From positions 1 to 64,000 of the forward strand of contig JABLXQ010000022.1 of assembly GCA_013178375.1 (NCBI GenBank): a stretch of DNA of 64,000 bases, written 5' to 3'. The notes under the pieces were generated by a model. It was not told where the DNA came from. It searched no databases and saw only the letters and a list, made by a program, of their open reading frames with translations. Shown piece after piece: positions 17,525-25,670 of the stretch; within the stretch, counting starts at the first letter, position 1; each line of letters opens with the position of its first letter. Made by a program: the position numbers and the translations under genes. The stretch is from Gammaproteobacteria bacterium. Its GTDB lineage: Bacteria; Pseudomonadota; Gammaproteobacteria; Pseudomonadales; Ketobacteraceae.

Positions 17525-19603
17525 ATGTCGAAAAAAGCCGAGACCATCAAGCTACTGATCCTGCATGAATCGCGCGACGACGCGGAACAGCTCATGAATC
17601 TGATCCGCAATTCCGGCCGTGCCACCCGGGGTCAGTTGATTGACAGCGCCGACACCCTGCTGAGTGCCCTCACCGGCAGCCAGTGGGACCTGATGCTGCT
17701 GCGCCCCGAAGCCGAAGGCATGAGCGCGCTGGAGTGTTTCAACCAGGCAAAAAAGCTCGACAAGGATATCCCGGCAATCCTGCTGATCGACGAAAACGAT
17801 TCCGACGAAATCACCGACGCCCTGCTCAACGGATTTGAAGACGCGGTGCCCCACGATCAGGACCAGCGCCTGATGCTGGTGATCCAGCGCGAACTGCGTA
17901 ACCTGAACGAACGGCGCCAGCGCCGGGTGGCAGACTTCAACCTGAAGGAAGCGGAAAAACGCTGCCGCGTGTTGCTGGACAGCTCGCGCGATGCCATCAC
18001 CTACGTGACCGATGGCATGCACACCTACGCCAACCAGGCCTACCTGGAACTGTTCGGCTACGACGACGCCGAAGAACTGGAAGGCATGCCAATCATGGAC
18101 ATGGTGGCGCCCAAGGATCACGACAATTTCAAGAATTTCCTGCGCGCCTACAGTGCCGGCGAAAGCGATTCCAACGAATTCGTCTGCCACGGCATCTGCA
18201 CCGACGGCACCGAAGTGCAGGCCCGGATGATTTTCTCCAACGCCACCTACGACGGCGAACCCTGCACCCAGATCCTGATCCGCACCAACCAGGCCGACGC
18301 CCAACTGGCGGAACGCCTGAAGGAAATCAGCAGCCAGGATCTGCTCACCGGCCTGTTCAACCGCCAGCATTTCAACCAGGAACTGGACCGCACCCTGCAG
18401 TGGGCCGCCACCAGCAGCAAGACCGCCGTCATCTTCTATATACAGCTCGACAATTTCACTGCCATCCAGTCTGACGTGGGCATGGCGGCGGCGGATATGG
18501 TGATCAGCGATGTGGCGTCCCTGCTGAAGGAACTGCTGCCGGAAACCGGTCTGCTGGCCCGCTTCGGTGATGAAGTCTTCACCGTGATCATCAAGGAACA
18601 GAGCCTGGAGGAAGGCGCCGCGCTGGCGGAAAAAATCCGCGCCAGCCTGGAAGACCACATGTCGGAAGTGCAAGAACGCACGATCCAGGTCACCGCCAGC
18701 ATCGGCGTTACCCTGATCAGCGAGAACAGCGACAACGGCCAGGAAGTCATCACCCGCGTGCACCAGGCCAGCGAGCAGGTGCGCGAGGGCAAACCGCTCG
18801 GCAACGGCATCAAGGTATTCGATCCCGCCAGCATCAAGAAAATCGACGCCAACGATACCGGCGCCATCGTGCAGGACGCCATCGACCGCGGCCTGTTCAA
18901 GCTGCTGTTCCAGCCAGTAATCGATTTGCGCGGCGGCGGCGGCGAGCTGTACGAAGCCTTCCTGCGCATGGTGGACGACAATGGCAAGGAAGTGTCCCCC
19001 ACCAGTTTCCTGGGCGCCGCGTCACAGCAGGAACTGAGCGAGAAAATCGATCGCTGGGTGATTCTGCAATCCATCAAATTACTGGCAGACCACCGCGCCA
19101 ACGGCCATGACACCAAGCTGATCATCAACATCACCGGCGAATCCCTGCGCGACCAGACCCTGCTGCCCTGGCTCAGCGTGGCACTGAAAGCCGCCCGCAT
19201 GCCCAGCGACGCCATCATCTTCCAGTTCAGCGAAAGCGACGCCACCACCTATCTGAAGCAGGCGAAGGAATTCACCCGCGGCCTGAAGGAATTGCACTGC
19301 AAGGTGTCACTGTCGCGCTTCGGCTGCGCGCTGAATCCGTTCAACAACCTGAAGCATCTGGAAGTGGATTACCTGAAAGTGGACGGGTCGTTCACCAAGG
19401 ATCTGGCTTCGAAGGAAAGCCAGGATGCGCTGAAGGAAATGGTCGCCTCGGCCCATGCCCAGGGCAAGCTCACCATCGCTTCGTTTGTGGAGAGCGCCAA
19501 CATGCTGTCGACGCTGTGGCAAATCGGCGTGAACTATATTCAGGGCTACTACCTGCAGGCGCCCACCGAGAAGATGAATTACGATTTCTCCAGCGACGAA
19601 TAA
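17525..19603 (+). CDS. fimX: FimX-like c-di-GMP receptor (REC-PAS-GGDEF-EAL, degenerate)
   Basis: This 692-residue protein has a receiver-like domain (~8-125), a PAS domain (~140-255), a GGDEF domain (~280-430) and an EAL domain (~440-690). The receiver lacks a clear phospho-accepting Asp (LMLLRPEAEGM). The cyclase signature is RFGDEV instead of GGDEF. The EAL motif is YEAFLRM, giving EAF instead of EAL. This fits FimX, a c-di-GMP-binding but enzymatically weak or inactive protein that promotes type IV pilus assembly at the cell pole. The downstream core still shows LIINITGESLRD and YLKVDGSFTKDL. It probably forms an operon with the PilZ-like gene 83 bases upstream. The name rests on architecture and synteny. 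Confidence 0.85.
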   Translation: MSKKAETIKLLILHESRDDAEQLMNLIRNSGRATRGQLIDSADTLLSALTGSQWDLMLLRPEAEGMSALECFNQAKKLDKDIPAILLIDENDSDEITDALLNGFEDAVPHDQDQRLMLVIQRELRNLNERRQRRVADFNLKEAEKRCRVLLDSSRDAITYVTDGMHTYANQAYLELFGYDDAEELEGMPIMDMVAPKDHDNFKNFLRAYSAGESDSNEFVCHGICTDGTEVQARMIFSNATYDGEPCTQILIRTNQADAQLAERLKEISSQDLLTGLFNRQHFNQELDRTLQWAATSSKTAVIFYIQLDNFTAIQSDVGMAAADMVISDVASLLKELLPETGLLARFGDEVFTVIIKEQSLEEGAALAEKIRASLEDHMSEVQERTIQVTASIGVTLISENSDNGQEVITRVHQASEQVREGKPLGNGIKVFDPASIKKIDANDTGAIVQDAIDRGLFKLLFQPVIDLRGGGGELYEAFLRMVDDNGKEVSPTSFLGAASQQELSEKIDRWVILQSIKLLADHRANGHDTKLIINITGESLRDQTLLPWLSVALKAARMPSDAIIFQFSESDATTYLKQAKEFTRGLKELHCKVSLSRFGCALNPFNNLKHLEVDYLKVDGSFTKDLASKESQDALKEMVASAHAQGKLTIASFVESANMLSTLWQIGVNYIQGYYLQAPTEKMNYDFSSDE

Positions 19604-19670
19604 TCGCTGCCCGGGCGTGGCGGCTCGCAATATCGGTACCAGCCCCCACTACACCCTTCAGACGTGAATG

Positions 19671-20918
19671 TCACTCGCGCTCGTCATACCATTTCAGCAA
19701 TTCCTCGCTGTCCTGATCGCGCACACCAAGCAGGTACAGAATGCCGTCCAGACCCAAGGTGGAAATGGAATGGTCGGCGTTCTCCTTCACCAGCGGTTTG
19801 GCGCGGAAAGCAATGCCCAGTCCCGCCAGGCCCAGCATGGGCAGATCGTTGGCACCGTCGCCCACGGCAATAACCTGCTGCAGGTTCAGGCCTTCTTTAT
19901 CCGCCAGTTCGCGCAGTAGCTCCGCCTTGCGCTTGCCGTCCACCACATGTCCTACGACTTCACCGGTGACCTTGCCGTTTTCAATCGCCAGCTCGTTGGC
20001 AAACACATAATCGATGCCCAGCTTGGCCTGCAAAAAACGGCCGAAATAATTGAAGCCGCCGGACAGGATCGCCGTCTTGTAGCCCAGCGCCTTCAGCGCC
20101 CGCACCAGATCCTCGGCGCCTTCGGTGATCGGCAGGTTGCGGGCGATGCCCTCGAGCACGGATTCGTCCAGCCCTTTCAGAAACGCCACCCGGCGCTTGA
20201 AGCTCTGGGTGAAATCCAGTTCGCCGCGCATGGCCTGCTCGGTGATGGCGGCCACCTGCTCGCCGACACCGGCGGCCTTGGCCAGTTCGTCGATCACCTC
20301 CGCCTCGATCAGGGTGGAATCCATGTCGAAGCACACCAGGCGGCGGTTGCGGCGGTAGGCGTTGTCGGCCTGGAAGGCGATATCGACACCCAGTTCACCG
20401 GCCACTTCCAGGAACTGGGCGCGCATGCGGGCGATGTCCTTGAGCGCACCGCGCACGTACAGCTCGACGCAGGCTTTCTGGTCCGGCGCTTCGCGGCGCA
20501 GGGAAATGCGCCCTGACAAACGATTGATGGCGTGGATATTGAGGCCATGCCCGGCGATGATGCGGGTCACGGCGGCGATCTGGCGGGCCGTGATCTTGCG
20601 CGCCAGCAGGGTGACGATATAGCGGTCCTTGCCCTGGCCACTGGCCCAGTCCTCGTATTCTTCTTCCGCAATGGGGATGAAACGCACCGACATGCCCAGG
20701 CCGTGGCAGGCAAACAGCACGTCCTTCAGGATGGGGGAGGAATCCTCCTCTTCCGGCACTTCCACCACCATCCCCAGGGTCAGGGTGTCGTGGATCACCG
20801 CCTGGCCAATGTCCAGTACGTTGACATTGGAGCGGGACAGCAGGTCGGTCACAGTGGAAGTCACACCCGGCTTGTCGGGGCCGGAGACATTGATCAACAG
20901 GATTTCGCGCACGCCCAT
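19671..20918 (-). CDS. serB: Phosphoserine phosphatase
   Basis: SerB catalyses the last step of serine synthesis. Two ACT-like regulatory regions fill the N-terminal half (REILLINVSGPDKPGVTSTV begins the first). The HAD domain shows VCFDMDSTLIEAEVIDEL (catalytic Asp-x-Asp), LSGGFNYFGRFLQ and VGDGANDLPMLGLAG. Length is about 413-415 residues. The start is either ATG at 20918 or GTG at 20912. AAGGA sits too close to the ATG but at normal spacing for the GTG, so the shorter form is likely. An open frame extends upstream to 21287 without a ribosome-binding site and over a divergent gene, so it was ignored. The gene converges with the fimX homologue. Confidence 0.95.
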   Translation of the reverse strand: MGVREILLINVSGPDKPGVTSTVTDLLSRSNVNVLDIGQAVIHDTLTLGMVVEVPEEEDSSPILKDVLFACHGLGMSVRFIPIAEEEYEDWASGQGKDRYIVTLLARKITARQIAAVTRIIAGHGLNIHAINRLSGRISLRREAPDQKACVELYVRGALKDIARMRAQFLEVAGELGVDIAFQADNAYRRNRRLVCFDMDSTLIEAEVIDELAKAAGVGEQVAAITEQAMRGELDFTQSFKRRVAFLKGLDESVLEGIARNLPITEGAEDLVRALKALGYKTAILSGGFNYFGRFLQAKLGIDYVFANELAIENGKVTGEVVGHVVDGKRKAELLRELADKEGLNLQQVIAVGDGANDLPMLGLAGLGIAFRAKPLVKENADHSISTLGLDGILYLLGVRDQDSEELLKWYDERE

Positions 20919-21057
20919 TCCTTCACTAAAAAGTCGGGTCAACAACGGGTTGCGTATTCTACACGCTGGGCGAAGGATCGGCCAAAACCCGGCCGGTTGC
21001 AAACCCCAGGCGATCATGGCGTAATGCTGGCCCGGACGCCAAACAGGAGCCGTGTGC

Positions 21058-22047
21058 ATGGCACGACAGTCCCCGTCAGCACCCACACCTTCACGCAATC
21101 TGGCTGCCCGGCATTTGCCGTTGCTGCTGTTGCTGTATCTGGTGACCCCCGTGCTGACCCTGCACTTCATCCTGGCCCCCCACTTGCTGCGGCCTTCCCT
21201 CCCAACCGTTGTCCCGGTCACGCAAGAGCCCCAGCCGGAAGAACCCAAACCGGACTTCTCCAGCATCGACTCGGTGCCTGAACGCAAATCCCTGTTTTTT
21301 GATTATGTTGAAGATTACGTCACCCGGCACAACGAAGAGCTGCTGCTGTTGCGGCAACGCCTCCAGACTGACGAACTGCCGCCGGAGGAACTGCTGGCAC
21401 TGGCGGAACGCTACCGGGTGAAGGAAGGCACGCCGGCCGAGATGCGGGAGAAACTGCTGAAAAAAGTGGACGCGCTGCCGGTGTCGCTGGTACTGGCCCA
21501 GGCTGCGCTGGAGAGTGCCTGGGGTACCTCGCGCTTCGCCGCCGTGGGCAACAATTTCTTCGGCCAGTGGTGCTTCGTGCCCGGCTGCGGCCTGGTGCCC
21601 GACCGCCGCCACCAAGGCCTGAACCACGAGGTCACCGTATTCGAGACACCGGAAGATTCTGTCGCCAGCTATATGCGCAACCTCAACAGCCACCCGGCCT
21701 ACAAATACCTGCGCGAGCGCCGGGCCGAGCTGCGTTCCCGCAAGGAACCTCTCAATGGCTGCTATCTGGCCCAGGGCCTGACCCAGTATTCCGCGAAGGG
21801 CGCCACCTATGTGGAAGACCTGAAACTGCTGATCCGCACCAACCGGCTGGAACAAGACCCCCGCAACTACTGCGCCCCCGTGGCCGTCGCCAGGAAAGAT
21901 CCGCCTCCGGCCCCGCCTGCTCCCGCAGCCGAGCCGGCCACGACCCACCCTGCCGGCAGCGAGACCACTCCCCAGCCTCTGGCGGCAGACCAGGTGCAGA
22001 GCCAGGTCATCCCGGCGCAACCCACACCCCAACCGCCTTCCGGCTGA
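21058..22047 (+). CDS. Bax-like glucosaminidase-domain protein
   Basis: This 329-residue protein has a single N-terminal membrane anchor (LPLLLLLYLVTPVLTLHFIL), a Pro/Glu-rich linker and a glucosaminidase (GH73/Bax-type) domain. The catalytic Glu is expected in ALVLAQAALESAWGTSRFA; the family also has GNNFFGQWCFVPGCGLVP and HPAYKYLRERRAELR, all present. It would cleave N-acetylglucosaminyl bonds in peptidoglycan at the periplasmic face. AGGAG eight bases before the ATG at 21058 favours it over the GTG two codons earlier. The last 60 residues are Ala/Pro-rich and probably unstructured. It is divergent from serB and upstream of a small conserved gene. Confidence 0.88.
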   Translation: MARQSPSAPTPSRNLAARHLPLLLLLYLVTPVLTLHFILAPHLLRPSLPTVVPVTQEPQPEEPKPDFSSIDSVPERKSLFFDYVEDYVTRHNEELLLLRQRLQTDELPPEELLALAERYRVKEGTPAEMREKLLKKVDALPVSLVLAQAALESAWGTSRFAAVGNNFFGQWCFVPGCGLVPDRRHQGLNHEVTVFETPEDSVASYMRNLNSHPAYKYLRERRAELRSRKEPLNGCYLAQGLTQYSAKGATYVEDLKLLIRTNRLEQDPRNYCAPVAVARKDPPPAPPAPAAEPATTHPAGSETTPQPLAADQVQSQVIPAQPTPQPPSG

Positions 22048-22153
22048 ACCGCCGGCAGCGGGCCGCCGTCAACCTGTGCTAACATTCCGCCCCCGGCGCA
22101 GCCGCGCAGTACCCGATCCGATAGCGTGAAGTAGAGAGCAGCAGAGAGGCACC

Positions 22154-22447
22154 ATGTCGACCAAAGACAAAGTGAAGGTCATCGGCGAGGACCTGGACGA
22201 AACCAAAGTCGCCCGTTACCTGGACATGCAACCCCATGGCGACGAAAACGCCGATTTTCATGTCCTGACCAAGGCCTATCGCGGCCTGCCGCTGGAGGCA
22301 TTCGAACGTTTCCTGCAACAGTTCAGCGACCAGGGCCGCGACATCAATGCCCGCGATGCAAAAGGCCGCACTCTGCTGCAACTGGCGCAGGAAAATCGCA
22401 GCCACCTGGACTATGTCGAGGTGTTGAAGAAGTTTGGAGCGGTGTAA
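22154..22447 (+). CDS. Small conserved protein (PA4642-like), ankyrin-like tail
   Basis: This 97-residue acidic cytoplasmic protein begins STKDKVKVIGEDLDETKVAR. DENADFHVLTKAYRGLPLEAF follows, which I recognise as typical of the PA4642-type hypothetical family of gammaproteobacteria. The C-terminal RDINARDAKGRTLLQLAQE has the consensus of one ankyrin-type repeat (a hairpin turn followed by G-x-T-x-L). Function is unknown. GAGAGG lies just before the ATG. It sits between a glucosaminidase gene and convergent parC. Confidence 0.7.
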   Translation: MSTKDKVKVIGEDLDETKVARYLDMQPHGDENADFHVLTKAYRGLPLEAFERFLQQFSDQGRDINARDAKGRTLLQLAQENRSHLDYVEVLKKFGAV

Positions 22448-22528
22448 CGGTTTAATTACCGATACGTGGTCTGAATTCCGGTTTTCCGTGATTCTGTCTT
22501 TAGCTGACCTGTACTGACCTGATCTTGC

Positions 22529-22567
22529 CGCAGTTGGCGCACGTTCTCACGACATGCGCCAACTGCG
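22529..22567. terminator. Candidate bidirectional stem-loop between convergent genes
   Basis: A perfect 13-bp inverted repeat (CGCAGTTGGCGCA at 22529-22541, TGCGCCAACTGCG at 22555-22567) lies between the small conserved gene and parC. No T-run follows on either strand, so it is not a textbook terminator. Its position suggests it limits read-through. Confidence 0.5.
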
Positions 22568-22570
22568 TGC

Positions 22571-24817
22571 TTACTCTGTCACCTCGATCGCATCCACTTT
22601 CTGGAATCCACGGGGCAGCATGTTGCCACGCCGGCCACGCTCGCCCATGTAGTGTTCCAGATCGCTGAACTTCAATCCGATGTGACGTTTGCCCGCAATC
22701 ACTTTCAATTGCTGATTGCGGTTAATCACCACCACGTCGATAACGAATTCCTCACGTGCTTCAGCGCGGGCAGACGCAATGCCGATGATCTTGTTGCCCT
22801 TACCCTTCGCCAGCTCCGGCAATTCCCGCAGCGGGAACATCAGCATGCGGCCTTCGTTGCTCACCGCCACCACAAATTCATTGTCGGCATCCTGTACCAG
22901 CTTCGGTTGCAGCACGCGGGCTTTGGGCGGCAGGCTCAGCAGCGCCTTGCCGCTCTTGTTACGTGACTGCGCGTCGCCCAGTTTCATGATGAAGCCATAA
23001 CCGGCATCACTGGCCATCAGGCACAACTGATCGTCGCTGCCCATCAGCACGCCATCAAACGTAGCGCCGGATGGTGGTTCCAATCGCGCTGACAGGGGTT
23101 CACCCTGCCCCCGCGCCGATGGCAACGTGTGCGCCTGCAATGCATAACTGCGGCCGGTGGAATCGAAGAAAATCGCGTTCTGGTTGGACTTGCCTTTCGC
23201 CACCGCCAGGAATTCATCGCCGGCCTTGTAACTCAGGCTGACCGGATCAACATCATGGCCCTTCGCCGCGCGCACCCAGCCTTTTTTCGACAGCACCACG
23301 GTCACCGGCTCCGCCGCCACCAGTTCGGTTTCGTCCATCGCCTTGGCTTCTTCGCGCTGCACGATAGGCGAACGACGGTCGTCGCCGAATTTATCCATGT
23401 CCGCCTGCAGTTCCTTCGCGATCAGCTTTTTCAGCTTGGCGTTGGAATTGAGGATTTCTTCCAGTTTCTGGCGCTCGGCTTCCAGCTCTTCCTGTTCGCC
23501 GCGAATCTGGAATTCTTCCAGCTTGGCCAGATTGCGCAGGCGTAAATTCAGGATTGCTTCGGTCTGTAAATCCGAAAGACCGAACCGCTCCATCATCACC
23601 TGCTTGGGTTCGTCCTCGGTGCGGATGATGTGGATCACTTCATCAATGTTCAGATACGCGATCAGCAAACCTTCCAGGATGTGCAGGCGGTCCAGCACTT
23701 TATCCAGGCGATATTGCAAACGACGGCGCACGGTGGTGACGCGAAATTCCAGCCATTCGCTGAGAATATCGAGCAGGCCTTTTACGCGCGGCCGGCCGTC
23801 GATGCCGATCATGTTGAGGTTGACGCGGTAGGAACGTTCCAGCTCGGTGGTGGCGAACAGGTGCCCCATCAGCGCGTCGATTTCAACGCGATTGGAACGC
23901 GGCACGATGACAAGACGAGTGGGATTTTCGTGATCGGATTCGTCACGCAGATCGCTCACCATCGGCAGCTTTTTCTTGTTCATCTGGTCGGCGATCTGTT
24001 CCAGGATTTTCGCGCCGGACACCTGGTGCGGCAGCGCGTCGATGATGATGTCGCCGTCTTCCACGTGATAGGTGGCGCGCATGCGCAGCGAGCCACGCCC
24101 ACTCACATACAGTTTGATCAGTTCATTGCGCGGCGTGATGATTTCGGCGCTGGTGGGATAATCCGGCCCCTGCACGTACTCGCACAAATCATCCACCGAG
24201 CAGCCGGGATCTTCCAGCAACCGGATGCAGGCCTTGCCCACTTCTCGCAGGTTGTGCGGCGGAATGTCGGTGGCCATGCCCACCGCAATACCGGTGGCGC
24301 CGTTCAGCAATACGTTGGGCAGACGCGATGGCAGCAGCGACGGCTCTTCCAGCGTGCCGTCAAAGTTCGGCACCCATTCCACCGTGCCCTGCTCCAGTTC
24401 CGCCAGCAGCACGTCGGCATAAGGCGCCAGCCGCGATTCGGTGTACCGCATGGCCGCGAAGGATTTGGGATCGTCCGGCGAACCCCAGTTGCCCTGACCG
24501 TCGATCAGCGGGTAACGGTACGAGAACGACTGCGCCATCAGCACCATGGCTTCGTAGCAGGCGCTGTCGCCGTGGGGATGGAATTTACCCAGCACGTCAC
24601 CCACGGTGCGGGCGGATTTCTTGTGCTTGGCGGTGGATTTCAGGCCCAGCTCGGACATGGCGTACACGATGCGACGCTGCACCGGTTTCAGGCCGTCGCC
24701 GATGTGCGGCAACGCGCGGTCGAGGATGACGTACATGGAGTAATCCAGGTAGGCACGCTCGGTATATTCTTTCAACGGAAGGCGTTCGATGCCTTCGAAA
24801 TCCAGGGATTGGGTCAT
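22571..24817 (-). CDS. parC: DNA topoisomerase IV subunit A
   Basis: ParC cuts and rejoins DNA to decatenate chromosomes, together with ParE (not in this window). The protein has 748 residues, the normal length. The active-site tyrosine is Tyr125 in [10 protein letters not shown]. The quinolone-resistance region reads [12 protein letters not shown], with Ser85 and Glu89 (E. coli Ser80 and Glu84) in the drug-sensitive state. [16 protein letters not shown] is the conserved start of the winged-helix region. The C-terminal beta-pinwheel ends near [21 protein letters not shown]. The second half of the primary dimer region contains long helices rich in Glu/Lys. Confidence 0.97.
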   Translation of the reverse strand: MTQSLDFEGIERLPLKEYTERAYLDYSMYVILDRALPHIGDGLKPVQRRIVYAMSELGLKSTAKHKKSARTVGDVLGKFHPHGDSACYEAMVLMAQSFSYRYPLIDGQGNWGSPDDPKSFAAMRYTESRLAPYADVLLAELEQGTVEWVPNFDGTLEEPSLLPSRLPNVLLNGATGIAVGMATDIPPHNLREVGKACIRLLEDPGCSVDDLCEYVQGPDYPTSAEIITPRNELIKLYVSGRGSLRMRATYHVEDGDIIIDALPHQVSGAKILEQIADQMNKKKLPMVSDLRDESDHENPTRLVIVPRSNRVEIDALMGHLFATTELERSYRVNLNMIGIDGRPRVKGLLDILSEWLEFRVTTVRRRLQYRLDKVLDRLHILEGLLIAYLNIDEVIHIIRTEDEPKQVMMERFGLSDLQTEAILNLRLRNLAKLEEFQIRGEQEELEAERQKLEEILNSNAKLKKLIAKELQADMDKFGDDRRSPIVQREEAKAMDETELVAAEPVTVVLSKKGWVRAAKGHDVDPVSLSYKAGDEFLAVAKGKSNQNAIFFDSTGRSYALQAHTLPSARGQGEPLSARLEPPSGATFDGVLMGSDDQLCLMASDAGYGFIMKLGDAQSRNKSGKALLSLPPKARVLQPKLVQDADNEFVVAVSNEGRMLMFPLRELPELAKGKGNKIIGIASARAEAREEFVIDVVVINRNQQLKVIAGKRHIGLKFSDLEHYMGERGRRGNMLPRGFQKVDAIEVTE

Positions 24818-24983
24818 GGTGGCTCGGTGGCAGAGACGGGATGAATAAACAAGTTGCTGTTCATTCTAATAGAAGAAGCCGAAAAATACAGAACAGGTTC
24901 AGAGGGTTGGGCCGTGGGGATCAGAAAGAAGCGGCGCGGAAGCAGAGTGACTGCTCCCGCCCGCTGCAGGGTCGCGACGCTGA

Positions 24984-25562
24984 TTACAGGTCGAAGCGGC
25001 CGCTGATGTACAGACCATCCAGTTCCTGGTCGGAAGCAAAGCCACCGGCAAGGGAGAACTGGCGGTTGAAGAAGAAGCGCAGGCCGGCTTTCAGGCCCAG
25101 CTCGTTGTCATCCCAGAAATCGTTGTCGATATAGGAGATGTCGCCTTCCAGCTGCAGGTTCTGCTGGATGGCAAAACGGATGCCACCCCGCAGCAGCAGG
25201 CCGGTGTCGTCAGCGCTGTCGTCGTAACCGTAGGGGCCGTCGTACTCCACTTCAGCGTTGATCAGCTGGATGCTGCCCACGAAATCAGCCTGGCTGCTGA
25301 TCGGCGTGTGAAACTGGCCACCGACAGTGAAGATGGTGCCATCGAAGTTGTCGCCCAGATCCAGAGTGTAGAAGCTGCCGATAATGCCGAAGCCTTGCTG
25401 CAGATCCACCGAACCACCAATGAACAGCGCGTCACCATCATCACCGTCGTCACCGGTATCCACTTCCCCGTAGCCGCCTTCGATGTAGGTGTAATTGAAA
25501 TTGCCGGCCAGTGCGGTATTGGCCGCCAGCGCCAGGGCTGCTGCAAGCAGAGTCTTGTTCAT
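24984..25562 (-). CDS. Small outer-membrane beta-barrel protein
   Basis: This 192-residue protein starts with a clear signal peptide (MNKTLLAAALALAANTALA) and a good AGGAG site. The mature part alternates polar and hydrophobic residues in short strands rich in Gly, Asp, Tyr and Phe: FNYTYIEGGYGEVDTG, LFIGGSVDLQQGFGIIGSFY, LLLRGGIRFAIQQNLQLEGDISY. It ends in a strand finishing in FDL, close to the terminal aromatic rule for barrels. An eight-stranded barrel in the OmpA/OmpX size class is inferred. An acidic loop (DTGDDGDDGD) may bind cations. It is a stand-alone gene upstream of parC in the opposite reading order. Confidence 0.75.
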   Translation of the reverse strand: MNKTLLAAALALAANTALAGNFNYTYIEGGYGEVDTGDDGDDGDALFIGGSVDLQQGFGIIGSFYTLDLGDNFDGTIFTVGGQFHTPISSQADFVGSIQLINAEVEYDGPYGYDDSADDTGLLLRGGIRFAIQQNLQLEGDISYIDNDFWDDNELGLKAGLRFFFNRQFSLAGGFASDQELDGLYISGRFDL

Positions 25563-25670
25563 GGTAATGCTCCTGTCAGGTCAAAAGTGGCGAAATGGTA
25601 ACCCCCGCGCCGCCACAACCCAAGCCCCACCGCCGGATTTGTGCGTCGGATCACCAAATACGGCACAGGA

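Noticed and set aside
20919-21287. N-terminal extension of serB to 21287
   Set aside because: It would add about 120 residues with no conservation to the ACT domain start, lacks a ribosome-binding site, and covers the promoter and start of the divergent glucosaminidase gene.
23630-24844. Long plus-strand frame opposite parC
   Set aside because: Antisense to a well-conserved gene, with no recognisable protein features.
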